Notes: generated by a model from the letters alone, not told the origin. 42,842 nt of DNA from Caulobacterales bacterium RIFCSPHIGHO2_01_FULL_70_19 (GCA_001794825.1 MGLK01000003.1:276663-319504); one strand, 5' to 3'; counted from the stretch's first letter, positions 16,315 through 24,804 are shown. Translations and numbers: made by a program.

Positions 16315-16385
16315 GTGACACCGGGGACGCCGAACGGTGACGGTTGCGGCGCGCTTGTGTGAAGTTGTTTTCGCCGTTCGGTGAA
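16315..16385. promoter_or_regulatory. array of four GTGA motifs at exact 22-bp spacing
   Basis: GTGA starts at 16315, 16337, 16359 and 16381, three consecutive gaps of exactly 22 bp (two helical turns). Units one and three also share CGCCG followed by two bases and CG at the same offset. Toward the lipoprotein gene the motif reads TCAC, with TGTCAC in the proximal copy, resembling a PhoB/OmpR-family half-site. The array lies between the divergent lipoprotein and prepilin peptidase genes and could control both. Confidence 0.5.
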
Positions 16386-16486
16386 ACTCCATCCCGATAC
16401 GGTGCGATCGTCACAAACCGGCGATAGCGAGGCTCCGCACGGGGAGGGCACGGGGCCCGCCTTGGCTGAATCGGGTGAGGGCCAGC

Positions 16487-17137
16487 ATGGATTCGGTTCC
16501 GGTCGCAGTCGCCGCCGCGTTCGGTTTCGCCGGTCTTGTCGCCGGACTTGTGGTCGGCCGGGTCAGGCTGGCTCCGGCCGCCCCGGGGAGCACGCGCGGC
16601 GGCCTCGCCCGTCTTTCGTTGCTGGCGGCGGGCGGCGCCATCCTGGGCCTGTGGTCCACACTTGGACAGACATCGGTTGCGGCCGCGATCCTGACGGCCC
16701 TGTTCGCCTGGCAACTCCTGCTGATCGCCGTCGTGGACGCGGAGCATTTCTGGCTGCCCGACCGGCTGACCTTTCCCCTCGCCGCCACCGGATTGATCGC
16801 GGCGGCGGCGCTGGACGAGCGCCGCCTGGCCGATTCGATCATCGGCGCGGCGGTCGGGTTCGCCGCGCTCTGGCTGCTGGCGCGGGCCTACCGGCGGCTG
16901 CGCGGCCGCGAGGGCCTGGGCGGCGGGGATCCCTTCCTGGTCGGGGCGATCGGAGCGTGGGTGGGTTGGGCGGGGCTGCCCAGCGCGCTCCTGTGGGCGG
17001 GTCTCGCGGGACTCAGCGTCGTCGCCGGCCGGGCGGCGGCGGGACGTCCGCTCTCGGGCGCCGACCGGCTCCCGTTCGGGGTCTTCCTGGCCATCGGCGG
17101 CTGGTTGACCTGGACGCTCGGCCCCCTCGGGCGGTGA
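16487..17137 (+). CDS. gspO: prepilin peptidase (GspO-like, without the N-terminal methylase/zinc domain)
   Basis: Integral-membrane aspartyl protease of the type IV prepilin peptidase family (A24), 216 residues. The two catalytic Asp are in IAVVDAEHFWLPDRLT (D84) and GLGGGDPFLVGAIGAW (GGGD, D148), matching the GxGD signature. About seven hydrophobic helices cover the sequence. The N-terminal cytoplasmic domain with its four-Cys zinc motif found in classical GspO/PilD is missing, so either N-methylation is not done by this enzyme or a short form suffices. The ATG at 16487 has GTGAGG about 6 bp upstream; a GTG at 16475 is less likely. It is divergent from the lipoprotein gene and is the natural processing enzyme for GspG-K. 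Confidence 0.9.
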   Translation: MDSVPVAVAAAFGFAGLVAGLVVGRVRLAPAAPGSTRGGLARLSLLAAGGAILGLWSTLGQTSVAAAILTALFAWQLLLIAVVDAEHFWLPDRLTFPLAATGLIAAAALDERRLADSIIGAAVGFAALWLLARAYRRLRGREGLGGGDPFLVGAIGAWVGWAGLPSALLWAGLAGLSVVAGRAAAGRPLSGADRLPFGVFLAIGGWLTWTLGPLGR

Positions 17138-17232
17138 CGTCGCAAACGCTTGCCGAAAGCGACAACGAACCGTCAGCGGCCCGACGTAAATCTGCGGAAC
17201 GGCCGCGCTAGGTCCTCTCCCAGGAGGGCTGC

Positions 17233-17604
17233 ATGACGAAGTTGCCGAAGACCGCCGCCGCCGCAGAGGCGCGCTACAACCGTTTGCTGGGTCATCGGCT
17301 GGCGCTGCTTCGCTCGGCACGCGGGCTGCGACTGGCGGAGGTGGCCGAGGCGGTCGGCGTCGGCCTGCAGCTGATCCAGCGCTACGAATCCGGAGAGATG
17401 GCGGTGCCGTTCGGCCGTCTGGTGCGGCTGGCGGAAGCGCTGGACGTGCCGCTGGCCACCGTGCTGGGGGACGCCTTCGAGGGGGCCGGCCGCAGCGAGG
17501 CCGAAGCGGCGGCGGTGCTGCAGATCGCCCGCATCGCCGGCCGTCTTCCGCCCGCCAAGCGCACCGCGCTGGCGGCCATGGCGCGGGAGCTGGGGCGTCC
17601 CTGA
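17233..17604 (+). CDS. XRE-family helix-turn-helix transcriptional regulator
   Basis: Small DNA-binding protein of 123 residues. The N-terminal half is a Cro/CI-type five-helix domain: GHRLALLRSARGLRLAEVAE, AVGVGLQLIQRYESGEMAVP and FGRLVRLAEALDVPLATVLG. The recognition helix is VGLQLIQRYESG. The C-terminal half, Ala/Arg-rich, may help dimerisation. AGGAGG lies 7 bp before the ATG, a strong ribosome site. It stands alone between the prepilin peptidase and a strong bidirectional terminator. Whether it regulates the neighbouring secretion genes cannot be told; single regulators of this type are common in Caulobacterales. Confidence 0.92.
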   Translation: MTKLPKTAAAAEARYNRLLGHRLALLRSARGLRLAEVAEAVGVGLQLIQRYESGEMAVPFGRLVRLAEALDVPLATVLGDAFEGAGRSEAEAAAVLQIARIAGRLPPAKRTALAAMARELGRP

Positions 17605-17655
17605 AACGCACCCGCGCAGGCCTGAGACGTGCCCGCGCAGGATCTCCGACAAGCA

Positions 17656-17690
17656 AAAGGCCCGGGATCGCTCCCGGGCCTTTGCCTTTT
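17656..17690. terminator. bidirectional intrinsic terminator
   Basis: AAAGGCCCGGGA pairs with TCCCGGGCCTTT over 12 bp with a TCGC tetraloop, followed by GCCTTTT on the plus strand. It serves the XRE gene on the plus strand and, from the other side, the permease gene on the minus strand. Confidence 0.85.
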
Positions 17691-17740
17691 CCATCGGTTG
17701 GCCGCGCATTGCGCCGCCAGCGGCCGAACCGCTTCGCGGA

Positions 17741-19348
17741 TCAGTTCCTGTGGTCGTCCGTCGGCGACGGCGCGCCGGGCATCGGCGGCACCGGCCCGTG
17801 CGGCGCGTCCGGATCCAGCTCCGGCACGTCGACGACGCCCCGGCCGACGTGGCTCTTGCGGATGCCGTACAGCAGGTAGATCACCAGCCCGATGCCGCCC
17901 CAGATCGGCAGCACCATCTTGGCGTCGTGCGGCAGGTTCCAGAACAGGGCGGCGCAGCCGAAGGCCGACAGCGGCGCGATGATCCAGACGAAGGGCGTCC
18001 GGAACGGACGGCGGCGGTGCGGATCCTTCACCCGCAGCATCAGCACGGCGACCGACACCATGAAGAAGGCGAACAGGGTGCCCGAGTTCGAGATGTCGGC
18101 CAGCTGGCCGACCGGGAACAGGGCCCCGGCGATGGCCACAGCGATGCCGGTGAAGATGGTCACCACATAGGGCGTCTTCCACTTCGGGTGGACCTTGGCC
18201 AGGCCTTCCGGCAGCAGGCCGTCGCGCGCCATCACGAAGAAGATGCGGGTCTGGCCGTAGATCATCATCAGGATGACCGAGGGCAGGGCCAGCATGGCGG
18301 CGGTGCCCAGGGCGTTGCCGACGGCGGGGTAGTTGATCTCGCGCAGCACGTGGGCGAGGGCCTCGTTCGAGCACACGAGGCGGTTGGCGTTCTCGGCCAG
18401 CTGGCAGGCGGCGATGAAGCCCGGCGAGCCCGGCTGGACCGCTTCGCCGGCCGAGCCGAGCACCGGCTGGGCGCCGATGGCCCCGACCGCGCCGGCCGCG
18501 ACCAGCAGGTAGAAGATGGTGCAGATGGCCAGCGAGCCGATCAGGCCGATGGGCACGTTGCGCTGCGGGTTCTTGGTCTCTTCCGCCGCCGTCGAGACGG
18601 CGTCGAAGCCAACGTAGGCGAAGAAGATCGAGGCCGCGGCGCCGATGATGCCCATGCCCGAGGACTCGCCGAACAGGCCGTTGGGCGCGAAGGGCGTGAA
18701 GTTGCCGGTCTTCAGGACCGGCAGGGTCAGGACGATGAAGGCGGTCAGGGCGGCGACCTTGATCGCCACCAGGGCGGCGTTGACGCGGGCCGATTCCGTG
18801 GTGCCGATCATCAGCAGCAGGGTCACGGCCAGGGCCACCACGATGGCCGGGACGTTGACGATGCCCACCGAGAAGTCGGGGGTCGGAATCCAGCCGTTCA
18901 TGCTCCACGCCGGCCCGGCCTGCAGCAGGTCTGGCCAGTCGAATCCCATGGCGTTCTCGATCAGGCCCAGCACATAGCCGGACCAGCCCACCGACACGGC
19001 CGAGGCCGCCACGGCGTATTCAAGAATCAGCGCCCAGCCGACCATCCAGGCCAGCAATTCGCCCATGACGGCGTAGGTGTAGGTGTAGGCCGAGCCCGAC
19101 ACCGGGGCCATCGAGGCCAGTTCCGAGTAGCAGAGCGCGGCGACGGCGCAGACCGCGCCGGCGATCACGAACGACCACATCATCCCCGGTCCGGCCTTCT
19201 GCGCCGCCGCGGCGGTCAGCACGAAGATGCCGGTGCCGATGATGGCGCCGACGCCCAGCAGGGTCAGCTGGACGGGGCCCAGCGAGCGATGCAGTGATTT
19301 CTTCTCGGCCGTGGCCAGGATGGCGTCGAGCGACTTAACGCGCCACAT
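17741..19348 (-). CDS. APC-family amino acid permease
   Basis: Inner-membrane transporter of 535 residues, cationic-amino-acid/YfnA-like branch of the APC superfamily. The conserved first-helix motif VGAIIGTGIFVLTAAAAQKAGPG is visible near residues 33-55. About 12 membrane segments follow, including SYVLGLIENAMG-type and FFAYVGFDAVSTAAEETKNPQ, the conserved helix 6-7 region. An external loop holds two Cys (AACQLAENANRLVCSN). The tail is Pro/Asp-rich and ends in PTDDHRN. The ATG at 19348 has GAGGGGA upstream; longer readings in this frame lack an N-terminal APC start. It is divergent from hrpB. Substrate specificity cannot be deduced; broad amino acid uptake by proton symport is typical. Confidence 0.93.
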   Translation of the reverse strand: MWRVKSLDAILATAEKKSLHRSLGPVQLTLLGVGAIIGTGIFVLTAAAAQKAGPGMMWSFVIAGAVCAVAALCYSELASMAPVSGSAYTYTYAVMGELLAWMVGWALILEYAVAASAVSVGWSGYVLGLIENAMGFDWPDLLQAGPAWSMNGWIPTPDFSVGIVNVPAIVVALAVTLLLMIGTTESARVNAALVAIKVAALTAFIVLTLPVLKTGNFTPFAPNGLFGESSGMGIIGAAASIFFAYVGFDAVSTAAEETKNPQRNVPIGLIGSLAICTIFYLLVAAGAVGAIGAQPVLGSAGEAVQPGSPGFIAACQLAENANRLVCSNEALAHVLREINYPAVGNALGTAAMLALPSVILMMIYGQTRIFFVMARDGLLPEGLAKVHPKWKTPYVVTIFTGIAVAIAGALFPVGQLADISNSGTLFAFFMVSVAVLMLRVKDPHRRRPFRTPFVWIIAPLSAFGCAALFWNLPHDAKMVLPIWGGIGLVIYLLYGIRKSHVGRGVVDVPELDPDAPHGPVPPMPGAPSPTDDHRN

Positions 19349-19386
19349 GAATGTCCCCTCCGACTTACAGCCTGATGCTGTTTTCG

Positions 19387-19415
19387 GCGCGGACGCTAGC
19401 GGTGCCTGTCCGCGC
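19387..19415. promoter_or_regulatory. dyad between the permease and hrpB genes
   Basis: GCGCGGAC and GTCCGCGC form an 8-bp inverted repeat separated by 13 bp, in the 187-bp divergent region. It is 39 bp upstream of the permease ATG and could be an operator. Nothing else is recognisable between 19349 and 19535. Confidence 0.3.
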
Positions 19416-19535
19416 TGGCAACGCGGTTTCCGAAGGGTGAAGCTCCGACGACGCTTTCGTGAAAGCCGTCGTTGCGGCCGGAGCGCAGCAAATTCCTGCG
19501 GCCCGCGCTCGGGCTTCGCGCTATCTGGGCCCGCG

Positions 19536-21986
19536 ATGCTGCCCATCCACGCCGTCCTCGAGCCGCTGAAATCCGCCCTCGCGGGGTCGAACGCGGTCGT
19601 GCTCGCCGCCCCGCCAGGGGCCGGCAAGACCACCGTCGTGCCGCTGGCGCTGCTGGACCAGCCGTGGCTGGCGGACGGCAAGGTGCTGGTGCTGGAGCCG
19701 CGGCGGCTTGCCGCCCGCGCCGCCGCCGACCGCATGGCCGCCACGCTGGGAGAGCGGGCCGGAGAGACGGTCGGCTACCGCACCCGGCTGCAGAGCCGCA
19801 TCGGCCCGAAGACCCGCATCGAAGTGATCACCGAAGGCGTCTTCACCCGGATGATTCTCGACGATCCCGCGCTGGAGGGGGTCGGCGCTGTCCTGTTCGA
19901 CGAGTTCCACGAGCGCAGCCTCGACGCCGACCTCGGCCTCGCGCTGGCGCGGGAGAGCCAGCAGCTGCTCCGCGAAGACCTCCGCCTGCTGGTCATGTCG
20001 GCCACCCTCGATATCGCCGGCGTCTCGCGCCTGCTGGCCGATGCGTCGGGACTGGGGGCGCCGGTGATCGAGGCCGAGGGGCGGATGTTCCCGGTCGAGA
20101 CCCGCCATCTCGGCCGCAACCCCGCCGAGCGCTTCGAGGAGGCCATGGCCCGGGCGATCCGCCAGGCGCTGGCGGAGGAGGGCGGCTCCATCCTCGCCTT
20201 CTTCCCGGGACAGGGGGAGATTCATGGCTCGGCGCGGCTGCTGGCCGACCGCCTGCCGGGCGACGTCGACCTCGCCCCCCTCTACGGCGCCCTGGACAAG
20301 GCGGAGCAGGACCGGGCGGTCGAGTCGGCCCCGCCCGGCCGGCGCAAGGTGGTGCTAGCCACCTCGGTGGCCGAGACGAGCCTGACCATCGAGGGGGTGC
20401 GGGTGGTGATCGACGGCGGCCTGTCGCGCGTCCCCCGCTTCGAGCCGGCCAGCGGCCTGACCCGGCTGGCCACGGTGCGGGTCAGCCGCTCCTCTGCCGA
20501 GCAGCGCCGCGGCCGCGCCGGACGAACGGAGCCGGGCGTCTGCTACCGCCTGTGGGACGAGGAACAGACCCGCGGCCTGGTCCCGCACCAGCGGCCGGAG
20601 ATTCTCGAGGCCGACCTGACCGCCTTCGCCCTCGACCTGGCCCGCTGGGGCGCCCGCTCGCCGGACGGGCTCGCCCTGCTCGACCCGCCGCCCGCGGGCG
20701 CCTTCGCCGAGGCGCGCAAGGTCCTCGGCCGACTGGAGGCGCTGGACGGGGAGGGGGGGCTGACCGATCACGGCCGCCGCCTCACCCGGATCGCGCTGCC
20801 GCCCCGCCTGGCCCACATGGTCGCCGTGGCCTCCGACGCGGGTGACGCCCTTCTGGGCGCGCGCATCGCCGCCGTCCTGTCGGAGCCCGGCCTCGGCGGA
20901 AGCGATCCCGATCTGCGCGAGCGGCTGCGGGCGCTGGAGCGCGACCGCTCGCCCCGCGCCCGCGACGCGATGAAGCTGGCCGAGCGTTGGGCGCGGAGCG
21001 CCGGGGGCGGGCAGGGCGGCGAGGCCGATCCCGGAGCCCTGCTGGCGGAGGCCTTCCCCGAGCGGGTCGCCAAGGCGCGCGGCAAGCCGGGGGAGGTGCT
21101 GCTGGCCTCCGGCCGGGGCGCCTTCATGGACCCTCACGAGCCGCTGGCGCGCGAGCCGTGGCTGGCGGTGGCCGAGCTGGGCGGCGGCCCGGTTTCGGAA
21201 GGCGGGGCCCGGGACCGCATCCGCCTCGCCGCGCCGGTGGACCTCGCCGACCTCGAACACCGCATCGAGGTCGAGGACCGGCTGTCGCGCGAACCGTCGG
21301 GACGGATGACGCTGAAGCGCCTGCGCCGGATCGGCGCCATCGTCGTCGACGAGAAGGAGATGGGGCGCCCGGACCGCGCCGCGATCACCGCCGCGCTCGA
21401 GGCCGAGGTCGAACGCGACGGGCTGAACAGCCTGCGCTGGGGCGAACGGTCCACGGCCCTCCGCGCCCGGCTGGCCTTCCTGCGCACGCTCGACGACGGC
21501 TGGCCCGACGTCAGCGATGCGGGGCTGTTCGCGGCCCGCGACCTCTGGCTCAGGCCGCTGCTGGCCGATGTGCAGGCGCTCGACGCCATCCCGGACGCCG
21601 CCCTGGAGCAGGGCCTGCGCGCCCTGGTCCCGTGGGATCGCCAGCGGGCGCTGGACGAGCTGGCGCCCGCCCGACTGCAGACGCCGCTCGGCTCGGCCGC
21701 GATCGACTACGCCGCCGAGGGAGGGCCGCGCGTCGACATCCGGGTGCAGGAGCTGTTCGGCGTGACCCGCCACCCGAGCGTCGGCGGCGGCCGCGTGCCC
21801 CTGACCCTGGCCCTGCTGTCGCCCGCGCGCCGGCCGATCCAGCTGACGAAGGACCTGCCGGGCTTCTGGGCGGGCTCGTGGAAGGATGTGCGCGCCGAGA
21901 TGCGCGGCCGCTATCCGAGGCATCCCTGGCCGGAGGACCCGGCCGTCGCCGAGGCGACCAGCCGGGCGAAGCCGCGCGGAACCTGA
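19536..21986 (+). CDS. hrpB: ATP-dependent helicase HrpB (DEAH-box)
   Basis: Cytoplasmic superfamily 2 RNA-helicase-like ATPase, 816 residues, the usual HrpB length. Walker A is APPGAGKTT (about 25-33), motif Ia LEPRRLAARAAADRMA, motif II DEFH in LFDEFHERSLDADLG, motif III SATLD, and motif VI SSAEQRRGRAGRTEPGVCYR. A ratchet/HA2 region follows, and the HrpB-specific C-terminal domain ends FWAGSWKDVRAEMRGRYPRH. The ATG at 19536 gives the family start LPIHAVLEPLKSAL; upstream codons in this frame have no homology-like content. Its cellular role in most bacteria is unclear. It is a single gene, divergent from the permease. Confidence 0.95.
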   Translation: MLPIHAVLEPLKSALAGSNAVVLAAPPGAGKTTVVPLALLDQPWLADGKVLVLEPRRLAARAAADRMAATLGERAGETVGYRTRLQSRIGPKTRIEVITEGVFTRMILDDPALEGVGAVLFDEFHERSLDADLGLALARESQQLLREDLRLLVMSATLDIAGVSRLLADASGLGAPVIEAEGRMFPVETRHLGRNPAERFEEAMARAIRQALAEEGGSILAFFPGQGEIHGSARLLADRLPGDVDLAPLYGALDKAEQDRAVESAPPGRRKVVLATSVAETSLTIEGVRVVIDGGLSRVPRFEPASGLTRLATVRVSRSSAEQRRGRAGRTEPGVCYRLWDEEQTRGLVPHQRPEILEADLTAFALDLARWGARSPDGLALLDPPPAGAFAEARKVLGRLEALDGEGGLTDHGRRLTRIALPPRLAHMVAVASDAGDALLGARIAAVLSEPGLGGSDPDLRERLRALERDRSPRARDAMKLAERWARSAGGGQGGEADPGALLAEAFPERVAKARGKPGEVLLASGRGAFMDPHEPLAREPWLAVAELGGGPVSEGGARDRIRLAAPVDLADLEHRIEVEDRLSREPSGRMTLKRLRRIGAIVVDEKEMGRPDRAAITAALEAEVERDGLNSLRWGERSTALRARLAFLRTLDDGWPDVSDAGLFAARDLWLRPLLADVQALDAIPDAALEQGLRALVPWDRQRALDELAPARLQTPLGSAAIDYAAEGGPRVDIRVQELFGVTRHPSVGGGRVPLTLALLSPARRPIQLTKDLPGFWAGSWKDVRAEMRGRYPRHPWPEDPAVAEATSRAKPRGT

Positions 21987-21990
21987 CCGG

Positions 21991-22812
21991 TCAGGCGGCG
22001 CCGTTCAGCAACCGGCCGTAGCTGTCGACCAGGCTCGGATAGGTCGGCACGAACATCACCGTCGCCCCGCTGCCCGTATCCACCGGCGCCTTGATCTCGA
22101 AATGCAGGTGGATGGTGGTGGCCGAGCCGCCGAAGTCGGCCGACGCCCTGCCCAGGGTCTGGCCGCGCGCCACCGTGCGCGAGGCGGCGTCCGGGAACAG
22201 GGCGTGCACCCCCGGCATGTCCATGTGCAGGTAGCGATAGATGCGCCCGGAGTCGCCCAGCAGGGTCACCGTATAGCTGCCGATCGAGGTGATCCGCCCG
22301 CTCTCGGCGGCGACCACCTCGTGCACCTTCTTCTCGCAGGTGGCCGGGCGGATGTCCTGGCCCTGGTGGCCGCGGCCGGCGGGGCACATGCCGTTGGTCC
22401 ACGAGCGCGTCTCGCAGAAATTGTCGCGCCACGGATAGCTGTAGTTGCGCGGATCGCACTGGCCGCCGGGCCCCGGCGCCGCGAAGCCGCCGTAACCGTA
22501 GACCTGGGAGTTGGCGTAGGCGGGGGCGGCCTTCATCGGAAAGCGCATGCCCGCCGCCCAGACGGTCGGATCGGCGGCCCCGCTGCCCGATCCGGGGGCG
22601 AGGCCGCCTGGCGGGTCGTGCGGCCAGCTGACCGGCTCGGGTTCCGGCGGCGTCTCCGGAGCCGGCGGTTCGGACGGCGGCTCGGCGGGCCCGACCGTGT
22701 CCCCGGGCGCCGGCGGCTGGCCCTTCTCCGGCCCGGGCGTCGTCCCGTCGCAACCGGTCGGCGAACAGGCGGTCAGCAGCAACAGGACCGCCAGCGACGC
22801 CGGCCGTCTCAC
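21991..22812 (-). CDS. M23 family metallopeptidase, lipoprotein
   Basis: Probable cell-wall or peptide endopeptidase of 273 residues. The signal peptide ends in an LTAC lipobox (Cys16). A Pro/Glu-rich linker (about 24-66) precedes the catalytic domain. Zinc ligands of the LytM/LasA fold are visible: H149 and D153 in GHQGQDIRP, and H235/H237 in TIHLHFEI, with YRYLHMDMP between them. Four Cys around 119-159 may form disulfides. All active-site residues are present, so it should be an active enzyme rather than a divisome activator. The start overlaps by 4 bp the stop of the upstream exported-protein gene, so the two are translationally coupled. It ends 4 bp beyond hrpB in convergent arrangement. 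Confidence 0.92.
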   Translation of the reverse strand: MRRPASLAVLLLLTACSPTGCDGTTPGPEKGQPPAPGDTVGPAEPPSEPPAPETPPEPEPVSWPHDPPGGLAPGSGSGAADPTVWAAGMRFPMKAAPAYANSQVYGYGGFAAPGPGGQCDPRNYSYPWRDNFCETRSWTNGMCPAGRGHQGQDIRPATCEKKVHEVVAAESGRITSIGSYTVTLLGDSGRIYRYLHMDMPGVHALFPDAASRTVARGQTLGRASADFGGSATTIHLHFEIKAPVDTGSGATVMFVPTYPSLVDSYGRLLNGAA

Positions 22813-23480
22813 GCCCCGCCTCCGATCAGCACCAGGCTGGCGGCGAAGGCCACGGCCTCGGCTTCGCCGCAGCCGGACGCGCCCTGGCCCTCGCAGATGA
22901 AGCTGACGCTGTAGGCGGCCCCGAAACGGCTGAACGAGACGTCGTGGCCGTACTCGGTCTGTTCGGTGCGCAGGTTCGCCAGGCCGGCCGCCTGCGCCCG
23001 CCGGGCCGCTGCGGCGGATCGCGCCGGGCCCCGGGCGACCGCCAGCCGGGTCGGCGCCGCCGTTCGCCCGGCCGCCGGCGGCGTCTGCGCCACGGGCGAG
23101 CGGAAGGCCTTGGTGCTTCCGTAGATCTCGATGACCTGCTCGCCCCGCTCGATGCTCATCATGTAGTGGCGGTCGCCGGTGAACAGCCGCGCCCCGGTCA
23201 GCAAGGCGCGATCCGCCGGAACCAGGATTGGCACGCGCGACTCCGCCGCAAGCTGCAGCATGGCAGCCGTGCGGGGGTCCTGGTTCATGACGCCGCGGAG
23301 CCGCGCCGCCAGCGGATCCTGACGAGCCCGCGCCAGCGCGGCGGCGTCCTCCCGCGAGCGGGGCAGATCGACCTGCACGGCGGCGACCGGCGACGCCGGC
23401 GGCGGCTGCGAGGTGGCGACGCCCGCCAGCGCCGCCACAGCCAAAACGGCGCCCGCGAGTGCGGTTTGCATCCTGTCCAT
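22809..23480 (-). CDS. exported protein of unknown function, coupled to the M23 peptidase
   Basis: I do not recognise the family. The 223-residue product has a signal peptide (MDRMQTALAGAVLAVAALAG, cut near ATSQ). An Arg/Ala-rich region follows, then DRHYMMSIERGEQVIEIYGS, which looks like a beta hairpin. The C-terminal domain contains YGHDVSFSRFGAAYSVSFIC and GASGCGEAEAVAFAASLVLI, with two Cys close enough to bond. The start at 23480 has GGAGGGG upstream. The gene overlaps the M23 gene by 4 bp (ATGA), so the two periplasmic proteins probably act together, perhaps as peptidase and modulator. This pairing is inferred from coupling only. Confidence 0.75.
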   Translation of the reverse strand: MDRMQTALAGAVLAVAALAGVATSQPPPASPVAAVQVDLPRSREDAAALARARQDPLAARLRGVMNQDPRTAAMLQLAAESRVPILVPADRALLTGARLFTGDRHYMMSIERGEQVIEIYGSTKAFRSPVAQTPPAAGRTAAPTRLAVARGPARSAAAARRAQAAGLANLRTEQTEYGHDVSFSRFGAAYSVSFICEGQGASGCGEAEAVAFAASLVLIGGGA

Positions 23481-23567
23481 CGGAGCCCCTCCCGCGGGCA
23501 ATATAGCGACGTTACGTCAGTCTGGCGAGGCGGTGACGCTGCGGCTGCGGCCGGGCATACAGGGCGA

Positions 23568-24761
23568 ATGGCCGACGACGACCTGCGCCCGCCCCCGATC
23601 GGCCTGTGGCCCCTGTTCCTGCGCTTCCTGCGTTTCGGGGCGCTGGCCTTCGGCGGCCCGGTGGCGCAGATCGCCATGATCCGGCGCGAACTGGTCGAGC
23701 GCGACCGCTGGATGTCGTCCGGGCGCTTCAACCGGCTGCTGGCGGTGATGCAGGCCCTGCCGGGGCCCGAGGCCCACGAACTGTGCGTGCACATGGGCGT
23801 GCGGGCGCGGGGCTGGCGAGGCGGGCTGGTCGGCGGCCTCGGCTTCATGCTGCCGGGCTTCCTGCTGATGCTCGCCGCCGCCTGGGCCTGGTTCCGCTTC
23901 GACGTGGGGCAGGGGGCCTTCGCCGCGGCCCTGCTCGGGGCGCAGGCGGCGGTGATCGGCCTGATCGCCCGCGCCGTCGAGCGCATCGGCCGCCACATCC
24001 TCGTCGCCCGCAGCCTGTGGCTGGTCGCGGCCCTGGCCCTGCCGGCGACGCTGGCCGGCGTTCCGTTCTGGCTCGTGCTTCCCGGCGGAGCCCTCGTTCA
24101 CGGACTGGCGGCGACCGGGCGACGGGGCGCGGCCCTCGCGGCGCTGGGCCTGGCGGTCGCGATCTCCGCCTTCTGGCTCCTGCGCCCCGCGCCGCCGAGC
24201 GTTGATGTGGTCGTCGCCGCGGCCGCGCCGGCTTCGGTGCTCGCCCTGTTCCTGACCGGGCTGAAGGCGGGATTGCTGACCTTCGGCGGAGCCTACACCG
24301 CCATTCCCTTCGTCCGCGCCGACGTCGTCCCGCGCGGCTGGATGAGCGACGGAACCTTCCTCGACGGGGTGGTGCTGGCCAACGTCATGCCCGCGCCGCT
24401 GGTCATCTTCGGGACCTTCGTCGGCTACGCCGCCGGCGGCTTCCCCGGCGCGCTGGCCGTCACCGCCGGCGTGTTCCTGCCCGCCTTCGCCTTCTCCATG
24501 GTCCTGCACGACCGGCTGGAGCAGGTGGTCGGGACCCCGGCCGTCCACGCGGTGCTGGACGGAATCGCCGGCGCCGTCGTCGGGGTGATCGCCGCCACCG
24601 TCTTACAGCTCGCCGCGGGCCTGGCCGGGCAGGGGCCGGGCTCGCCGCTGCTGGTCATCGGCGGCCTCGCCCTCGTCGCCGCCTGGACGCTGAAGGGCCG
24701 CTTCGCCGCGCCCCTGATCCTCGCTGTCGCCGCCGCGGCCGGCCAGTTGTGGCTCGGGTGA
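23568..24761 (+). CDS. chrA: ChrA-type chromate transporter (CHR family, two-domain)
   Basis: Inner-membrane transporter of 397 residues made of two homologous CHR halves. Half one has FLRFGALAFGGPVAQIAMIR and MQALPGPEAHELCVHMG. Half two has FLTGLKAGLLTFGGAYTAIP and LANVMPAPLVIFGTFVGY. The FGGP and FGGAYTAIP signatures and the P-GPEA motif are characteristic. ChrA proteins expel chromate; sulfate-related transport is an alternative for chromosomal copies without chrB. The ATG at 23568 gives the standard start; AGGGCG lies close upstream. No chrB regulator or sulfur gene is nearby, so the substrate remains presumptive. Confidence 0.9.
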   Translation: MADDDLRPPPIGLWPLFLRFLRFGALAFGGPVAQIAMIRRELVERDRWMSSGRFNRLLAVMQALPGPEAHELCVHMGVRARGWRGGLVGGLGFMLPGFLLMLAAAWAWFRFDVGQGAFAAALLGAQAAVIGLIARAVERIGRHILVARSLWLVAALALPATLAGVPFWLVLPGGALVHGLAATGRRGAALAALGLAVAISAFWLLRPAPPSVDVVVAAAAPASVLALFLTGLKAGLLTFGGAYTAIPFVRADVVPRGWMSDGTFLDGVVLANVMPAPLVIFGTFVGYAAGGFPGALAVTAGVFLPAFAFSMVLHDRLEQVVGTPAVHAVLDGIAGAVVGVIAATVLQLAAGLAGQGPGSPLLVIGGLALVAAWTLKGRFAAPLILAVAAAAGQLWLG

Positions 24762-24788
24762 GTACAAGGTCTCTGGCGACCGACGGAC

Positions 24789-24804
24789 GGCGCCGCGCGG
24801 CGCC
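24789..24804. terminator. GC hairpin between convergent genes
   Basis: GGCGCC-GCGC-GGCGCC is a perfect 6-bp stem between the chromate transporter and the convergent exported-protein gene. No U-run follows, so this is a weak terminator candidate. Confidence 0.3.

Noticed and set aside
16315..16385. Calling the 22-bp array a canonical Pho box
   Set aside because: A Pho box needs half-sites every 11 bp; the intermediate positions read GCG rather than TGTCA-like. It is reported only as a 22-bp-phased array.
16475..16486. GTG start for the prepilin peptidase
   Set aside because: The ATG at 16487 has a better-placed GTGAGG site, and the GTG adds only four residues.
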